Source: Vulcanisaeta distributa JCM 11213
Lineage (GTDB): Archaea > Thermoproteota > Thermoprotei > Thermoproteales > Thermocladiaceae
DNA: 64,000 nt
NCBI GenBank assembly: GCA_001316125.1
Contig: BBCS01000004.1
Span: 1-64,000, forward strand
Direction of reading: 5' to 3'
The position numbers and the translations under genes are program-made. Of the stretch, positions 9,871 to 21,876 are shown one piece after another. Every line of letters begins with the position of its first letter. Position 1 is the first letter of the stretch. A model generated the notes under the pieces. It ran no database searches. It saw only the letters and a program-made list of their open reading frames with translations, and had not been told where the DNA came from.

Positions 9871-10570
9871 ATGGAATTGTTCAGGCCGCTTAATGAGCAG
9901 GAATACACGAGTCTCATCAGGTACTTAAGGGCTAAGATCCTTGAGAGGCTTGGTATTAAGGCTGATTATGAAATTGACCCAACACACCTAGTTAGGATAG
10001 CGGAACTTAAGTTTGGGGTGTTCGTATCGATAGAGAAGCTCATGTACTCAGACGGCATGATCAAGAGGGTTCTTAGGGGGTAGCATGGGTACGATAAGGC
10101 CAATAAAGAACCTACTCGAGGATTCAGTGACCGCAGCAATGCACGCAGCATTTTATGACCCGAGGTTCTCACCGATATCAATAGCTGAGTTTAAAAACTG
10201 CGTCCTTGAGGTTACGGTTATATCTCCATTAGCTGACGTTGATATGGATTGGGTTAGGAAGGAGATGGTACTTGGTTATCATGGATTGTACATAGTTGAT
10301 TCAGGTAAGGCTACAATACTACTTCCACAGAAAGTCGTTGAAATTGCCGAGAATTACTATCAAAAAACGAATAAGCAACTTGGTGTTGATGAGTTCATTA
10401 GGGAGCTCTGTGATTCACTGAAGATCTGCAATCCCACGAGTATTAAGGCCTTCAGGACTCAAATAATATATGAATTACGCCCTGATGGTAATGTCATCGA
10501 ACGTAAACTTTACCTTAATAGGCTACTGAGTAATAATATAAAACAGCAGGCTGTAGTTGGTGGGCGGTAA
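9871..10570 (+). CDS. AMMECR1 domain protein, frameshifted at a G run
   Basis: The first 70 residues (FGVFVSIEKLMYSDGMIKRVLRG) and the next frame (MGTIRPIKNLLEDSV, AAFYDPRFSPIS, VLEVTVISPL) are the two halves of the AMMECR1 fold; the conserved LRGxxGTI junction falls exactly at the break. The break is a G5 at 10076-10080 where G4 restores AGG GGT AGC ATG. AMMECR1 proteins occur in all domains and their biochemical role is unknown. The merged length of about 233 residues is normal. Start ATG 9871 follows an AT-rich leader. Confidence 0.85.
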
Positions 10571-10635
10571 AATTATTAACGCAATTTTAAACACTAAAGA
10601 TTTATTAAATCGGTCTATATTAAGAATTGAGGTAT

Positions 10636-11357
10636 ATGCCGGTCATGATTAAGTTTTACATGGTTGTCGGTAGGGATGAGGCTTATGAAACGCTATTAGA
10701 AGCGTTGTCACGGAGGTTAGGGAGAAGTTCAAGGGCAGCGAGAGGAACGTTAATGCAACGTTCATAAGGATAAAGCCAGAAGCTGTTGATGCAGCCCTTA
10801 ACGCATTAAATATGCCCGAAAATCAAGTACCGCAGAACCTAATATACTTAGTCAAATCAATGAAACAGGATGGTGTCACATCACTGCCTGCACTAATAAT
10901 TAATGGCAGGAAGATCTATGAAGGTCAATTACCGCCGCCGGACGTGGTTAGACAAACCGTAATGGATGAGGTAGTTACTGCATTATCACCACCGCAGGCA
11001 CCACCACAGCCGGTAGCGCCGATCCCACCATCGCCTCCTCCACCACAACCACCGCCAAGTACCCCCCCTCCACCAACGCAGCCATCACCACCCCCCCCGC
11101 CTCCACCTCCTTCACCACCTCCGCCACCTGCGGAAATGAAGCAGCAGGCCGAGACCGTAAAGCCTGAAGTTACTGTTGAGAAGCCGCAAGTGCCGTCAAT
11201 ACCCACAACCCAGGTATCATTACCAAGCGGTGTTAAGATAGTAATGGGTAGACCAAATGACTGTAGGGAATGCATTTATTACGGTGCAAATACGGGTATA
11301 TGCCTATTATTTGGGTATAAGATAGTTGACCCAACGAAGCCTCCATGCAAGTCCTAA
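10636..11357 (+). CDS. Thioredoxin-fold-like protein with long polyproline linker and cysteine C-terminus
   Basis: The N-terminal part MPVMIKFYMVVGRDEAYETLLEAVV continues after a one-base loss near 10706 as TEVREKFKGSERNVNATFIRI, then QDGVTSLPALIINGRKIYEG. This matches the alpha/beta layout and cis-Pro region (SLPALIING) of thioredoxin-like proteins, without a visible CxxC. Residues about 125-175 are almost pure proline with Gln, Ser and Thr. The last 35 residues contain four cysteines (DCRECIYYG, GICLLFG, PPCKS), which could bind zinc or an Fe-S cluster. Total length is 240 residues. No named family is recognised. C7 and C8 runs at 11062 and 11091 inflate the proline count slightly. Confidence 0.65.
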
Positions 11358-11390
11358 TAACTACTTATTAGATCATTGATCACTGATCAC

Positions 11391-11687
11391 TTATAATATT
11401 AAATCCACAGTGTCGCCAAGGGCCTGCCCAGGTAATCCCCGCCTAAACCTAACGAGTAATTGACCATGCTTACCCCCACACCTTAAGTACACTACCTATT
11501 ATCTCAGCCCCCCCTGTCTTTGACCTCCATACGACCTTGGCATTAATGAACTTAGCGGCATCCATCGCAGTTCGATACCGGGCACTATGATTATCGCATC
11601 CCTCGAATAACCAATGGAGCCCCCCCTCCTTATTGAGTATATCCTGGCCTTAATGGTCCTTATCTGCGTCGACACGATACATGCCAC
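11391..11687 (-). CDS. rpl35ae: Ribosomal protein L35Ae, frameshifted
   Basis: Reading the minus strand across two frame changes gives ACIVSTQIRTIKARIYS, DAAKFINAKVVWRSKTG, EIIGSVLKV, GKHGQLLVRFRRGLPGQALG and DTVDLIL. The VRFRRGLPGQALG block near the C-terminus is diagnostic for the archaeal/eukaryotic large-subunit protein L35Ae. Stop TAA is at 11391-11393 and the likely start is GTG 11687. Breaks lie near 11565 and 11435. C7 runs at 11509 and 11610 each add a Gly (RRGGS, KTGGAE). The length of about 98 residues is usual. It is divergent from the ATPase subunit I gene. Confidence 0.8.
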
Positions 11688-11782
11688 AACCCGGCATTTT
11701 TAAATGCTACTTTCGTAAATAGCCGTAACCAGGCCTTTGGAGGAATAATGCTTAAATTCTACAATTAGCCCTTGCCTATCGA

Positions 11783-14308
11783 ATGCCAATAGCGAGGCTT
11801 ATTGAGTATAAGATTGCACTGCCATCAGAGCATGCCTTTGACCTATTGATGAATATAGGTAATGCCGGCTACTTCATGCCAATAACCAGGCCGGGGGTAA
11901 TACCGCGCCTAGGGTGCCGGGTAAGTACTCCGAGAAGATTAGGAGGGTTGAGGACATATCCAGAGAATTAAGTAGGATATTAAATCAGTACTCAATACCG
12001 CCACCAGCGACTCCTCATGAAGTTAAGATTAGCCTATTTAATGAACTCCTTGAGTACATAATCGAGGATGGCGAGGACCTACTCACGAGGGTTAGGCAGT
12101 ATCTTGATTCAATTGAGGGTGTTAGGAATGAGTATGTGAGATTGAGAGGAATTGTTGATGTTATGTCATCCGTTGGTGAAATTATTATGGAAAGACTGAG
12201 GCACTTCCTAGTCGATATCGTTCCATTAAGTGAGGAGGACTTTAGTGAGTTTAGGAATACGGTTACTAACTACGGTGCCGAGACATTGCCCGTGAAGGTC
12301 CAGGATAGGTTCTATGCACTGGTGATATACTGAATGGGCTAAGCAGGGCCTGCTAAATGCGTATAAGTTGTTCAATACGAATCCTCTCGAGATACCTAGT
12401 AATGCTGACTTAGAATCCATGAAGAGTAAGTTGGCGGAGTTAGAGGGTAGGTTGGGAAGGCTTGAGCAGGAGTTTCGTGATTTCCTGACCAAGGTTAGTG
12501 ATAGGGCTTATGCAATTATCGATCTCTCAGATACAATAACTAACATAGTTAGGCAGTACATGGATTCCGCAATCCCTGAGGGTAAGGACGTGGGTGATAG
12601 GTTGACGCAGTTAGTTAATTCGGTGAATGATACTAGGAATAGAATTAAGGAGCTGGAGATAGTGCATGAGGCTTTAGGGTATATGAAGAAGGCGGGTATT
12701 TCATTCGAGGGACTTAGTAGACTGAGGATTAGGGTGTTCGCCATTAGGGGGGGTGGTGTGAATGAGGATTATGTTAAAGGGTTCATGTACATTAGGCGTG
12801 ATGTTGAGGGCACAGACCTATCAATACTCACGCTCATAGAGTCTCCAGAGGGCTTGGACGTTAGGTCATTGGTAAGGAGGTTTATGAGATAAGTAGGGAT
12901 TACCTAACCAACATTAAGTCGGCGTTTGATCTAACTGGTAGGGAATTAACGGACCTAAGGTCAAGGCTCAAGGACCTGGAGAGGGAGTATGAGGAGTTTG
13001 TGAGGGAGTTTAACGAGGTCTCTACCTATGGCATTGACGGCATTAATAAGGTCAGTGGTGATGTCGTGACAATAGCGGGTTATGTAAAGGAGAGTCTCTC
13101 GAGTAAATTCGATGACCTACTGGCGTCACTACTCAGTAAGTTAGCCATTGATGCCAGGGTTAGGAAGGAGAGTAAGGTCGTTTACGTTAGGGAAATAGAG
13201 CCGGAGAAGGCACCGACACTTGAGGAATACCCAAAACCCATTGATGCCTTTAAGAAAATAACGTACATGTATGGAGTACCGAAGTACACGGAGATAAGCC
13301 CAATAATACTAACGTTCATATTATTCCCAGCCTTCTACGGCTGGATGTACCCGGACCTAGGCCACGGCGTGGTACTATCCCTATTCGGCTATGCCTGTAC
13401 AAGTCCCGTTATAAGGGACCCAACGCCTTCCTACGCTCAATATTCAGCGGTAAGTACTCAATGTGGGGATTGGTATTCCTGATGGCGGGTATTTGGTCAA
13501 TAATCTTTACATTCGTGGAGAGTGGTACTGTATTTGGAATAGAGGTATTACCGGCGCCTTCAGGCTTGTTCATGTTAGTGGTACGGCGTTAGAGGTGCTT
13601 TCTAACTCAATTTACGCAATGCTCGCAGTATCAATAATGGTTGGTATAGTATCATTATTACTGGCGTTTGCATTTAAGGCAATTAATGCCTACAGGGGGG
13701 GTGGTGAGAGGGACTTGGCCATTGGATTCTATGTGCCATTATTCTTCTTCTTCCTATTCCTCGTACTCGCCTTGATGGGTCCTGGGTTCGTGCCTGTCAT
13801 AAGGATTGGTGAGGAGACCCCACTGTTACAGCCGTTGTATCCCTTATTTAACGTAATAGAGGGCTTAATATGGTATTGGGTATATGCCGTATTCGCTACG
13901 TTAGCAATACTAATGTATTCACTATTTTACTTCAGGGCTAAGTATAGGGGGGGTGTCCCTGGATTCAGTGCCGCCCAATTGGCTGTTGAGGTTAGTGCTG
14001 AGGCGGCAATACCGAGTCTCACGAATACCATATCATTCATGAGACTGAGCATTGTGGCGATAATGCATGCCGTGTTCACGGCAATGACCTACGCCTGGGC
14101 CGTATCGCTGGGGTTATTCACGCCAGCTGGTCTTGCTGTGTTGATAATATTCAATTTAATAATAATACTTGGTGAGGGGTTCGTGGCTTTCGTGCAAAGT
14201 CTAAGGCTTCACTTTTACGAGATGTATACGAAGTTCTTCAGTGGTGCTGGCGTGTTATTCATGCCATTCACCCTCGGCTTGAGATGGGTTAGGCTACTCA
14301 TAGTATAA
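11783..14308 (+). CDS. atpI: A-type ATP synthase subunit I (a subunit), broken by several frameshifts
   Basis: Five fragments assemble into one protein of about 840 residues. The first third (11783-13250) is cytosolic and rich in coiled coil. The last half is membrane: ISPIILTFILFPAFYGWMYPDLGHG, then helices near 13600-13960. The region VSAEAAIPSLTNTISFMRLSIVAIMHAVF and LGEGFVAFVQSLRLHFYEMYTKFF carries the conserved Arg and Glu of the proton half-channels. This subunit forms the stator and ion path of the archaeal A1Ao ATP synthase. Breaks lie near 11930, 12335, 12890 and 13470. G7 runs at 12747, 13695 and 13947 add Gly codons. No other ATPase subunit is adjacent. Confidence 0.9.
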
Positions 14309-14345
14309 AAAACATATATAGAACCTTAAAGTACTTATTAATTAC

Positions 14346-14818
14346 ATGGCAATACCACGCGTTAGGGAGGTCATGAAGGAGGTCCTCATAACCGTGAGGG
14401 ATGATGAGCACTAACGGAGGTTATTAAGATAATGAATGATAGGAACATTGGGTCAATAATAGTGACTAATGAGGAGGGTAGGGCCATAGGCGTGTTTACT
14501 GAGCGGGATTTACTGAGATTAGTTGCGAGTAATGTAGGCCTTGATGCGTTAACGGTCGGTGATGTAATGTCGAGAAATGTCATAGTTATTGAGGAGGATG
14601 CTAGCCTAATAAAGGCCGTCCATATAATGGCTAAGCATGGCATTAGGCACTTACCAATTGTTGATGAGGATGGCAAGGTCATCGGCATAATATCGATTAG
14701 AGACGCCGCAATAGCACTGGCAAGGTTACTCGTTGATATGGACATTGGTAGGCTGGGCGCGACGGAGGAGGAGGTGAGTATGATTAGGGATCTCATAAAC
14801 ATTGATGAGGGAATCTAG
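14346..14818 (+). CDS. Two-CBS-domain protein, frameshifted near the start
   Basis: The frame begins AIPRVREVMKEVLITVRDDE and, after one lost base near 14410, continues ALTEVIKIMNDRNIGSIIV. This gives CBS 1 (VTNEEGRAIGVFTERDLL) and CBS 2 (VGDVMSRNVIVIEED, GIRHLPIVDEDGKVIGIISIRD). Paired CBS domains bind adenine nucleotides and act as regulatory modules; no catalytic domain is attached here. Length is about 157 residues. A TATA-like tatatag precedes it. The partner protein is unknown. Confidence 0.85.
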
Positions 14819-14820
14819 CG

Positions 14821-15751
<931 letters not shown>

Positions 15752-15833
15752 AGGGCTTCTCTAAAGGTCCTGCTTTTAATTCTTAACAAATACCTATTTA
15801 TTGTTGGGTAGCGAATTGTTAATCTGAGGAGAA

Positions 15834-16790
15834 ATGCCTCAGGAGGGCATTGACTTGGAGGATTTGGAGGGTATTGGGCCAAAGACTGCTCAATTACTTA
15901 AATCGAAGGGAATACTCAGTGTTAGGCATTTGGCGCTTTTCAATCCTGAAGAGCTCATTGAGTTAACTGACATGACACCCGATAGTTGAGAAAATACTGA
16001 GGTCTGCGAGGGATATTGTATTTGGTAGTAATAGGGTTTCAAGGGCGACGGATTTAGCTAAGAACTTTGAGGGCATTATTAGATTGAGGACCAATGTTAG
16101 GGCTATTGACGATCTACTACAGGGCGGCTTAGAGCCTAAGGCAATTTACGAATTCGCCGGCGAGTTCGGCACTGGTAAGACTCAACTCTGTCATCAACTC
16201 TCAGTAACTGTTCAGTTGAGTCAGGATAAGGGTGGTGTTGGTGGCGCAGCCGTTTACCTGGACACTGAGGAGCCTTCTCGCCAAATAGAATCGTTAACAT
16301 AGCCCAAAGATTTGACCTGGACCCCCCCAACGAGGCTTTAGACAATATATACGTTATTAAGGTAATTAATGCGGCGGACCTTGAGGATAGGATTAAATTT
16401 GACGTTGTTAAACTCGTGGAGCAGGCAAATGCTAAGCTCATCGTTGTTGACTCAATAATAGCCCTCTACAGGGCTGAGTTTAAGGGTAGGGAGAGATTAG
16501 CCGAGAGACAGCAGAGGCTCAATTACATACTTGATTGGTTAATGAGGATTGCAAAGGTCTATAATGTCTATGTTGTCCTCACGAACCAAGTCCTTGATGT
16601 GCCGATGGGCTATATTGAGGTTAAGAGGCCGGCTGGTGGTAATGTGCTGGCCCACGCTGTTACGCATAGACTATTCCTTAGGAAGTCTAAGGAGGATATC
16701 AAGGTCATGGAGGTCCTGGACTCTCCGAGACTTCCCTTCAAGGCTAGTGCCATGTTTAGGATCACGGATAAGGGAGTTGAGGATGTCTAG
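15834..16790 (+). CDS. radA: DNA repair and recombination protein RadA, frameshifted
   Basis: The N-terminal helix-hairpin-helix domain reads LEGIGPKTAQLLKSKGI. The RecA-fold core has Walker A GEFGTGKTQLCHQL and Walker B LIVVDSIIALYRAEF, then LNYILDWLMRIAKVYN and VKRPAGGNVLAH, the loop near the DNA-binding site. One base is lost near 15988 and one near 16280 (YLDTEEPFSPNRI). RadA forms the strand-exchange filament in archaeal recombination. Length is about 318 residues. ATG 15834 is preceded by GAGGAG. The C7 at about 16322 puts an extra Pro in DLDPPNEA. Confidence 0.95.
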
Positions 16791-16839
16791 TTTCGGTCAT
16801 AAATTATTTAATCCGTATTAATTATTATGTAATTTAACA

Positions 16840-18017
16840 ATGCCTGCTAACCTGCCGCCCGAGGCTAAGGCTAAGTGGTTGAAGGTGATGGAGGCTAAGA
16901 CGCCGGAGGAGAAGTTGAAGGCACTTGAGGAATTCCTGAGCGCAGTACCTAAGCATAAGGTACGGAGAATTTAATTCACTGGGCTAGGAGGAGGATGGCT
17001 CAGCTCAGGAGGGAGATTGAGGAGAGGAGGATTAAGGAGAGGTCGTTGAGGTCAGGCGGTGGTGTCAATATATACGTTGAAAAGGAGGGTGATGCCCAGG
17101 TAGTGGTAATAGGACCACCATCATCAGGTAAATCAAGCCTTTTAAAGTGCCTGACTAACGTGAAGGTTGAGCCTGATGATATACCATACTCATCCATTGA
17201 GCCAATACCAGGCATGTTCATTTACGACAATGTCTACTTCCAACTTGTGAAGCTGCCCTCAATCAATATTTATGACGCGGACTCGGACGTTAACTCCGTG
17301 GCATTATCAATGATTAGGAATGCGGATAGTGCGGTAGTGGTCCTTGATGCGAGTGGTGATGTTGAGACTCAGTACAGCGCCTTAAAGGGTATCCTGAGGG
17401 AGAATGGGATATACATAGTTAGGCCTAGGGGTTTTGTTACGATAGAGAAAAGACCGACAGGTGGAATTCAAGTCGTTGGTAAGTTGGTTAATGGTACAGT
17501 GGAGGACGTTAAGAAGCTATTGGTGAGTTACGGTATAAATAATGCCCTGGTCACGATCAATGGCGAGGCCACGCTGGATGATGTTGAGGAATCAATATTT
17601 AAGGATATAGCATACAAGCCGGCTCTTGTCGTAATAAATAAGATTGACCTGGCGGATAATGATTATGTAAGGAATATCATTGCTAAACTAAGCAGTGAAG
17701 TGTTTGTGTTAACCGCATCGCTTAAGAATTGTATGATTAATTCTAAGGCACTTGGCGAGTCATTATTGAGGATAATGGACCTAATAAGGGTTTATACAAA
17801 GGAGCCCGATGCTGATACGTACTCGCCAAAGCCCTTCGTACTCAGGAGAGGTTCGACGGTGGGTGACCTGGCTAAGAGGATTCATAGTAGGTTTTATGAT
17901 GGATTTAAGTATGCCAGGGTTTGGAGGTTTGATAAATTCCCAATGGGTGTTAAGAGGGTCGGTATTAATTACGTCCTTAATGACGGTGATGTTGTGGAGA
18001 TTCGCTCATCTCTATAG
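16840..18017 (+). CDS. DRG-family GTP-binding protein with TGS domain, frameshifted
   Basis: The true N-terminus is ANLPPEAKAKWLKVMEAKT, conserved in crenarchaeal DRG proteins. One G is missing near 16965 (HKGTENL), which hides this part. Then come Walker A GPPSSGKSSLL, the NKID motif (VVINKIDLAD) and the C-terminal TGS domain (PFVLRRGSTVGDLAKRIHSRF). DRG GTPases associate with ribosomes and mRNA. Length is about 392 residues. A TATA-like aaattattta lies near 16805, about 35 bases upstream. No G7 run occurs inside. Confidence 0.9.
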
Positions 18018-18045
18018 CCTTATTAACTGGTATCGCACTCATTAA

Positions 18046-18522
18046 ATGATGAGCTCACAGTGTAGTGAATGCATTAAATTGCTTAGGGAGGTCCTTGAGC
18101 GTCTTGAGGCTATTGAGGGAGAGCTTGACTTGATTAAGGAGGAATTGAGAGAATTACGTGGTCGGGAAATCACGCAACCTCAGCAGCAATTACGGTCCCA
18201 GCAATTGGGTGGTGGACTGCTTAAAGCTATAAGTAATAATTTGTTTCTTGATACGAGGGATGTAATGGCTAAGAGACTTCTTAAAAGATTGATAGATGAG
18301 GGAAAGGTAGTACTGCTTAGGGATGAGACGGCAAATAGGGAAGTAGTCACAACTAAAGAAATTATTAGAAAGTTACTTAGTAAATTACCGATATCGATCA
18401 ATGAAATTGACAAACTCAGTGATAGGGAGTACGAATTACTAACAATACTAAATAGGTTAGGATATGTATTACTTAGAGATAATAAGTACGTAGTCTCAGA
18501 GGCTGCAAAAGAATTTATTTAA
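18046..18522 (+). CDS. Hypothetical protein with N-terminal coiled coil
   Basis: An intact 158-residue frame. Residues 4-10 hold a CSEC cysteine pair. Residues 10-45 are a strong acidic coiled coil (EVLERLEAIEGELDLIKEEL). A Gln-rich linker follows, and residues 65-158 look like one or two winged-helix-sized alpha/beta units (KRLLKRLIDEGKVVLLRDE, SDREYELLTILNRLGYVLLRD). It lies between the DRG GTPase and RFC genes on the same strand. A DNA- or RNA-binding role is possible but not shown. Confidence 0.6.
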   Translation: MMSSQCSECIKLLREVLERLEAIEGELDLIKEELRELRGREITQPQQQLRSQQLGGGLLKAISNNLFLDTRDVMAKRLLKRLIDEGKVVLLRDETANREVVTTKEIIRKLLSKLPISINEIDKLSDREYELLTILNRLGYVLLRDNKYVVSEAAKEFI

Positions 18523-18548
18523 GAGATGGGAAAGAAATAGAGTAGTAC

Positions 18549-19533
<985 letters not shown>

Positions 19534-19537
<4 letters not shown>

Positions 19538-19546
19538 TTTTTTACG
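19534..19546 (+). terminator. T-rich transcription end after rfcS
   Basis: The sequence aaataattttttac directly after the rfcS stop holds a T6 tract without a hairpin, the usual form of an archaeal intrinsic terminator. Confidence 0.35.
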
Positions 19547-19607
19547 GAGAGAAAGGTTTATAAATAATTAAACAATACGCGAAAAGCTTTAATAGGGGGG
19601 GATATTT

Positions 19608-20627
19608 ATGTCTAACCCCCCCAAACAGGAAAGGAAGGATCAACAAGGTAGTTCTAATTTATTAAGTAAGTTGAGGGTATCAGGTAAGATAATAGAATTC
19701 AAATCTGAAGGTGAGGAGAAACTCGTATGCCCGTACTGTGGTTCGACAACGTTCATATTTGATTATGAAAATGGTCAGGTAATCTGTGCCAAGTGTGGTT
19801 CGGTTGTTCTCGAGCACGTTATTGACTTAAGACCTGAATGGAGAGCCTTCACAGCCGAGGAAAAGGAGACCAGAGCGAGAGCTGGTGGTCCACTTAATAG
19901 ATTAACGAGTGAGGCCTTAACTACGACGATTGATTGGGCAACCAAGGATGCGAGTGGTAAGGAGCTTGACATTAAGAGGAAGCTTGAGATTTTGAAGTAT
20001 AGGAAGTGGCAGCAGAGGGTTAGGGTTCAGACGAGTTATGAGCGTAACATTATACAGGCAATGAATGAGCTTAGCAGGATATCATCGCAGCTGGGCATAC
20101 CGAAGGCATGCGTTGATGAGGCCATGGGTATTTACGAACAAGTATTAACCAAGGGGGGGTTGGTTAGGGGGGGTAGGAGCGTTGAGGCGATCGTCGCCGC
20201 GTGCCTACACATGGCCTGTAGGAAGATTGGAATGCCCAGGAGCCTTGATGAGATTAGCCAATACACAAGGGCAAGTAGGAAGGAGGTTGCCAGATGCTTC
20301 AGGCTCATTGCCAGGGAGTTAGGTGTCAGATTACCGTTAAGTGATCCAAAGCTTTATGTTCCTAGGATTGTTGAGCAATTGAAGCTTAGCGGTGAAATAC
20401 TTAAGGAGGCGCTGAACATTCTCGAGCAAGCGAAGAGGAAGGGCTTAACGGCAGGTAAGGACCCAGCTGGTCTTGCCGCAGCAGCTGTGTACATAGCGTC
20501 TCTCCTTAAGGGCGAGGTTAGGACTCAGAAGGAGGTTGCTATGGCGGCCCAGGTTACTGAGGTTACGGTTAGGAATAGGTATAAGGAGTTGGCTAGGGAG
20601 TTGAACATTAAAATACCGATAAAGTGA
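19608..20627 (+). CDS. tfb: Transcription initiation factor TFB
   Basis: An intact 339-residue frame. Residues 40-75 form the zinc ribbon (CPYCGSTTF, CAKCGSVV). The B-finger/linker follows (WRAFTAEEKETRARAG). Two cyclin folds cover residues about 140-235 and 240-335, and the C-terminus KELARELNIKIPIK is typical. TFB recruits RNA polymerase to TBP-bound promoters and reads the BRE. The normally invariant KGLVRGRS segment reads KGGLVRGGRS because of two G7 runs (20153 and 20167). TATA-like elements gtttataaat (19556) and ctttaata lie upstream, and a further G7 lies between them and the ATG. Confidence 0.95.
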   Translation: MSNPPKQERKDQQGSSNLLSKLRVSGKIIEFKSEGEEKLVCPYCGSTTFIFDYENGQVICAKCGSVVLEHVIDLRPEWRAFTAEEKETRARAGGPLNRLTSEALTTTIDWATKDASGKELDIKRKLEILKYRKWQQRVRVQTSYERNIIQAMNELSRISSQLGIPKACVDEAMGIYEQVLTKGGLVRGGRSVEAIVAACLHMACRKIGMPRSLDEISQYTRASRKEVARCFRLIARELGVRLPLSDPKLYVPRIVEQLKLSGEILKEALNILEQAKRKGLTAGKDPAGLAAAAVYIASLLKGEVRTQKEVAMAAQVTEVTVRNRYKELARELNIKIPIK

Positions 20628-20677
20628 ATTAAAACCTTAAAAATTAATAATTCTATCTTATCACCCTGGGGGTCTAA

Positions 20678-21076
20678 GTGAATTGTGAGATTTGCGAATT
20701 GATGAATAATGAGGAATTGATAATAATTAAAAACGAAAAAATAGTAGTTCTTCACACTCCACATCCATTTAATAATGGGCACTTAATAATAGCACCAATC
20801 AAGCACCAATCAATTAATGAAATAAGTACATCAACACTCATTGAACTTATGGATATGGCTAAGAAGTTCATTAACATTTTAGGGAGGGTTTATAATCCGC
20901 ATGGTTTTAACGTGGGCATATCACTGGCGCCCCCCCATGTGAGTATTCAAGTGGTTCCTAGGTGGAACGGTGATGTTAGCTTCATGACCCTATTCTACAA
21001 TGTCAAGGTTGTTCCGGAAACCGTTAAGGATTCCGTGAATAAGATAAGGAGTGCGGTGAGGGAGTATGGCCTTTGA
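20678..21076 (+). CDS. HIT-family-like protein with an altered histidine triad
   Basis: A 132-residue frame with a GTG start. The N-terminal zinc pair CEICELM and the core HTPHPFNNGHLIIAPIKH match HIT nucleotide hydrolases, and HGFNVGISLAPPHVSIQVVPRW lies at the place of the triad. The usual H-x-H-x-H reads H-V-S-I-Q, so the catalytic middle His is Ser and the last His is Gln. This would disable normal AMP-lysine or ApnA hydrolysis. The C7 at 20930 just before the motif adds a Pro but does not change the triad. It overlaps the next gene by 11 bases. Confidence 0.75.
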   Translation: MNCEICELMNNEELIIIKNEKIVVLHTPHPFNNGHLIIAPIKHQSINEISTSTLIELMDMAKKFINILGRVYNPHGFNVGISLAPPHVSIQVVPRWNGDVSFMTLFYNVKVVPETVKDSVNKIRSAVREYGL

Positions 21077-21437
21077 GATTATTGATTTAATAATATCGAT
21101 AATAGTGTTGATTATTGGATTTTCAGTGTTCACGGCATTGGTCAATGACTATAGGATTGTGGTAACAACATCAAGGATACTTAGGAAGAAGATTAAGGTT
21201 TCGGCCTTTCGAGAATTAATGCTACCGATATACCCATCACTAATTCATATTAGGATAGTCAATGTTAAGCCATTGACGGATAATATCGACGTCGAGATCC
21301 ACGGTAATATGATTAAGGTCATTAATAAGGGTAATGTCATCAGTGATTCGGAGATTAAGATACTAATTGAAGCGGTGATCATGGGCCGTCTCGGCGACTA
21401 CCCAGTTAGAGGCACTATTACGTTATCTCCTTACTAA
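21066..21437 (+). CDS. Small membrane-anchored protein of unknown function
   Basis: A 123-residue intact frame with one N-terminal membrane helix (residues 5-27, IIDLIISIIVLIIGFSVFTALV) and a cytoplasmic alpha/beta domain of about 90 residues. It overlaps the HIT-like gene upstream, suggesting translational coupling, and its 3' end overlaps the convergent gene by 15 bases. No family is recognised. Confidence 0.6.
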   Translation: MAFEIIDLIISIIVLIIGFSVFTALVNDYRIVVTTSRILRKKIKVSAFRELMLPIYPSLIHIRIVNVKPLTDNIDVEIHGNMIKVINKGNVISDSEIKILIEAVIMGRLGDYPVRGTITLSPY

Positions 21438-21773
21438 TTCAATTACTGTGATCGTCACGAGCACGTCGAGGATTATGTTTATGAAACATGCCGTGTATAA
21501 TCCAATGGCAGATGCCGGTGGAGTTATTATGGCTAAAACCAGTAATGCCGCATCTGCACCTGCTATTGCAAGTACTAACGTCAATGTTACCCACATATTC
21601 ATAATAAATGAGTAACTTGCCACGGCTAGTAACGAGTAAACTATTGCGGTCATCAATATGGCTATTAAGAACTTATTTAATGGATTGAGCATTCCCAGGT
21701 AAGCAAAATCAAGTACTATTAGTACGAACTCCACATATCGTATCAATGCCATGTACGTGAATAACCTATACAT
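21423..21773 (-). CDS. Small integral membrane protein, four helices
   Basis: A 116-residue intact frame with four hydrophobic segments, around residues 12-30, 34-58, 60-80 and 88-112. It ends in ELVRR. No soluble domain or known motif is seen. It is convergent with the preceding gene and divergent from rpl13e. Confidence 0.55.
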   Translation of the reverse strand: MYRLFTYMALIRYVEFVLIVLDFAYLGMLNPLNKFLIAILMTAIVYSLLAVASYSFIMNMWVTLTLVLAIAGADAALLVLAIITPPASAIGLYTACFINIILDVLVTITVIELVRR

Positions 21774-21841
21774 TGTCCTAGACCTAAAGCCTATGCATTA
21801 ATTAAGCATTCTCCCAGTTAATGCCATGAGTGACATTAATG

Positions 21842-21849
21842 CTTATAAA
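21842..21849 (+). promoter_or_regulatory. TATA box of rpl13e
   Basis: cttataaa lies 28 to 35 bases ahead of ATG 21877, the usual spacing for a leaderless archaeal gene. This argues against the in-frame ATG at 21826, which lies upstream of the box. A G8 run separates box and start; if its true length is five, the spacing becomes shorter but still typical. Confidence 0.6.
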
Positions 21850-21876
21850 GGGGGGGGTATTAATTACGTGTACGAG

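Noticed and set aside
10990..11140. CRISPR-like or tandem DNA repeat
   Set aside because: The low-complexity stretch is a proline codon run inside an open frame, with no spacer structure.
10925..11275. Glycine-rich frame on the minus strand
   Set aside because: It is only the complement of the proline-rich linker of the real plus-strand gene.
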